This document shows, in pieces, positions 63,118 to 64,000 of a stretch of DNA of 64,000 nucleotides (position 1 is its first letter; the number at the start of each line of letters is the position of its first letter). Below the pieces are notes generated by a model. The model was not told the DNA's origin, made no database searches, and was given only the letters and a program-made list of their open reading frames with translations. The DNA comes from Pseudomonadota bacterium (lineage in GTDB: Bacteria > Myxococcota_A > UBA9160 > SZUA-336). Location: positions 88,890 through 152,889 of the forward strand of contig QJZC01000044.1 of NCBI GenBank assembly GCA_003247575.1. Direction: 5' to 3'. The translations under genes were made by a program, and so were the position numbers.

Positions 63118-63841
63118 CGCTCAAGGCCCGACGCTCAGCGGAGGCTACGATGCCGCCGAACCAGATCGAGATACGATCGGGAATGCCGAAGCGTAGCAGC
63201 TCGCGAACCGCGGCGCCCTGACGCCGAGTTCGCGAAGACCCCGTTCTGGGTTGACTGCAGCCAGCTTTCTGAGCACGACTTCCACAGCCTCGAGAGCTGC
63301 GCCATCGGCCACCTCGAGGGGCTCGAACGCTAGTCGGGAAGCCTTCACCTCTCGCGGCTCGGCTTGCTCGTCGAGCACCGGAAACCCGTCGTAGATGGCA
63401 GCGGAGGTGCTAGACGCCTCAGCAGAGCCATCGTGCGCAACGCGGATGCTCAGGAGCTGCTCTCTGACGGCAAGTACATTTCGGGGGCTTCGAGCTACTG
63501 CGCTCCAAACCCCAATGCATAGGCAAAGAGAATCGCCAAAACGCCATAGATCGTAGCTGCCTGGTGGACGAGGCAGAGTACGACCAGTGCGGAGCCTGCC
63601 TTGCGGCGAAAGTCGTAGTCGCTCCTTCCGAAGAGGCGGTTCGCCAAGCGCTTGGAGCACACTGCAGGTGCATAGAGCGATGTTCGTGCAAGCGCGAAAA
63701 AAGGGAGGCCCGCTGTCTCCCCTTGGGGCCGCAAAGCCCGCGATCGAGCGTCCTGTTGTGAGTTGTCCTACTCGGTGTTCTCTCTGTTGGGGGGTGGAAG
63801 GAATACCGGAGTCCCCGCTCCGGCCTCAAGGGACGGAAGTC
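63118..63841. other. Unresolved stretch with two weak overlapping minus-strand frames
   Basis: Two minus-strand frames could be coding, but they overlap and cannot both be right as drawn. The frame 63734-63495 gives 79 residues ending in a hydrophobic helix, GSALVVLCLVHQAATIYGVL. The frame ending at 63145 gives a helical segment, FEPLEVADGAALEAVEVVLR. They may be parts of one frameshifted gene or debris next to the insertion element. No family recognised. Confidence 0.3.
63806..63823 (-). terminator. GC-rich hairpin after the transposase gene
   Basis: CCGGAG and CTCCGG enclose a 6-base loop, 19 bases beyond the transposase stop on the minus strand. It could be a terminator or part of the element's end. 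Confidence 0.35.
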
Positions 63842-64000
63842 TCAGCAGCGAAGGGAGAGGGCGTCCCATCCGCGGAAGAAGACTTCGAGCCATGGGTTCC
63901 ACGCTAGGACTCGGTAGATCAGCCGGCGCCCTTGTCGCACGATCTGCACGGGAATCTGGATGAACGCATGGACGAACGTACGAAACTCCATGCGCAGCAC
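63842..64000 (-). mobile_element. 3' end of an insertion-sequence transposase gene (DDE type, IS1380/IS4-like)
   Basis: The last 52 codons of a minus-strand gene running off the window. Its tail reads RMEFRTFVHAFIQIPVQIVR, then RRLIYRVLAWNPWLEVFF. The pattern of a basic-aromatic helix PxQIVRxGRRxxYRxLxWNPW near the C-terminus is familiar from IS1380/IS4-group DDE transposases. The catalytic DDE residues lie outside the window. The terminal inverted repeat should fall between about 63780 and 63842 but cannot be fixed without the other end. Confidence 0.65.

Noticed and set aside
1..64000. CRISPR arrays, rRNA genes, integrons or prophage blocks
   Set aside because: I saw no regularly spaced direct repeats, no rRNA signature, no integrase and no run of phage structural genes.

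Overview
The window is high-GC, densely coded DNA from a Gram-negative (two-membrane) bacterium. EnvC-type and MltA murein factors, a TolC-type outer-membrane channel, an RND pump, a beta-barrel protein ending in Phe and several lipoproteins support this. Nothing fixes the taxon. The mix (many two-component proteins, a large Ser/Thr kinase-ATPase, PP2C phosphatase, TldD-like lipoproteins) is typical of lineages formerly grouped as deltaproteobacteria. I found no rRNA, no convincing tRNA and no CRISPR array. The only mobile DNA is the tail of a transposase gene at the right edge.

Region 1-8.3 kb: the end of pstC, then pstA, pstB and phoU (phosphate uptake and its signalling brake), facing an OmpR-type regulator whose phospho-acceptor Asp is Glu. 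Next come a secreted Cys-rich protein with Ca-binding-type repeats, an apparent ftsX remnant joined by an ATGA overlap to an envC-like gene, a SixA-like phosphatase and a CYTH protein. Region 8.3-19.4 kb: a PAS sensor kinase; dinB (which needs a CTG start to keep its catalytic Asp) overlapping an SpoU-type RNA methylase; a flavin disulfide reductase; a protein joining a dead M48-like domain to a pseudopilin-like tail; a type-B carboxylesterase; and a ferritin-like protein.

Region 19.4-30 kb is the most striking. Four GTATAC palindromes precede a CusR/CusS-like pair, followed by a TolC-like channel, an RND adaptor lipoprotein, an HME-type RND pump, a small PepSY-like protein and an outer-membrane beta-barrel protein. 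The adaptor, the PepSY protein and the barrel carry runs of 4-14 consecutive Asp residues, suggesting a metal-efflux locus with acidic, metal-buffering segments along the export path.

Region 30-41.6 kb: a DUF457-type membrane protein, an APH(6)-like kinase, a Glu/Leu dehydrogenase, a tail-anchored PP2C phosphatase, a TetR regulator with a membrane protein, a PanE-like reductase, a RapA-like helicase and a DUF4212/VC_2705-type sodium symporter pair. Region 41.6-51.6 kb is one long minus-strand run: proS, an OPT transporter, a P450, two secreted TldD-like proteins (one with HExxxH, one without) and a 2-hydroxyacid dehydrogenase, joined by very short gaps or 4-bp overlaps. Region 51.8-64 kb: an M50 protease, a membrane protein, a second glutamate dehydrogenase, a 1270-residue kinase/AAA signalling protein, MltA, a DUF3237 protein with an alpha/beta hydrolase, a VOC protein with a lipoprotein, a truncated VOC relic, a GNAT acetyltransferase, an unresolved stretch and the transposase tail.
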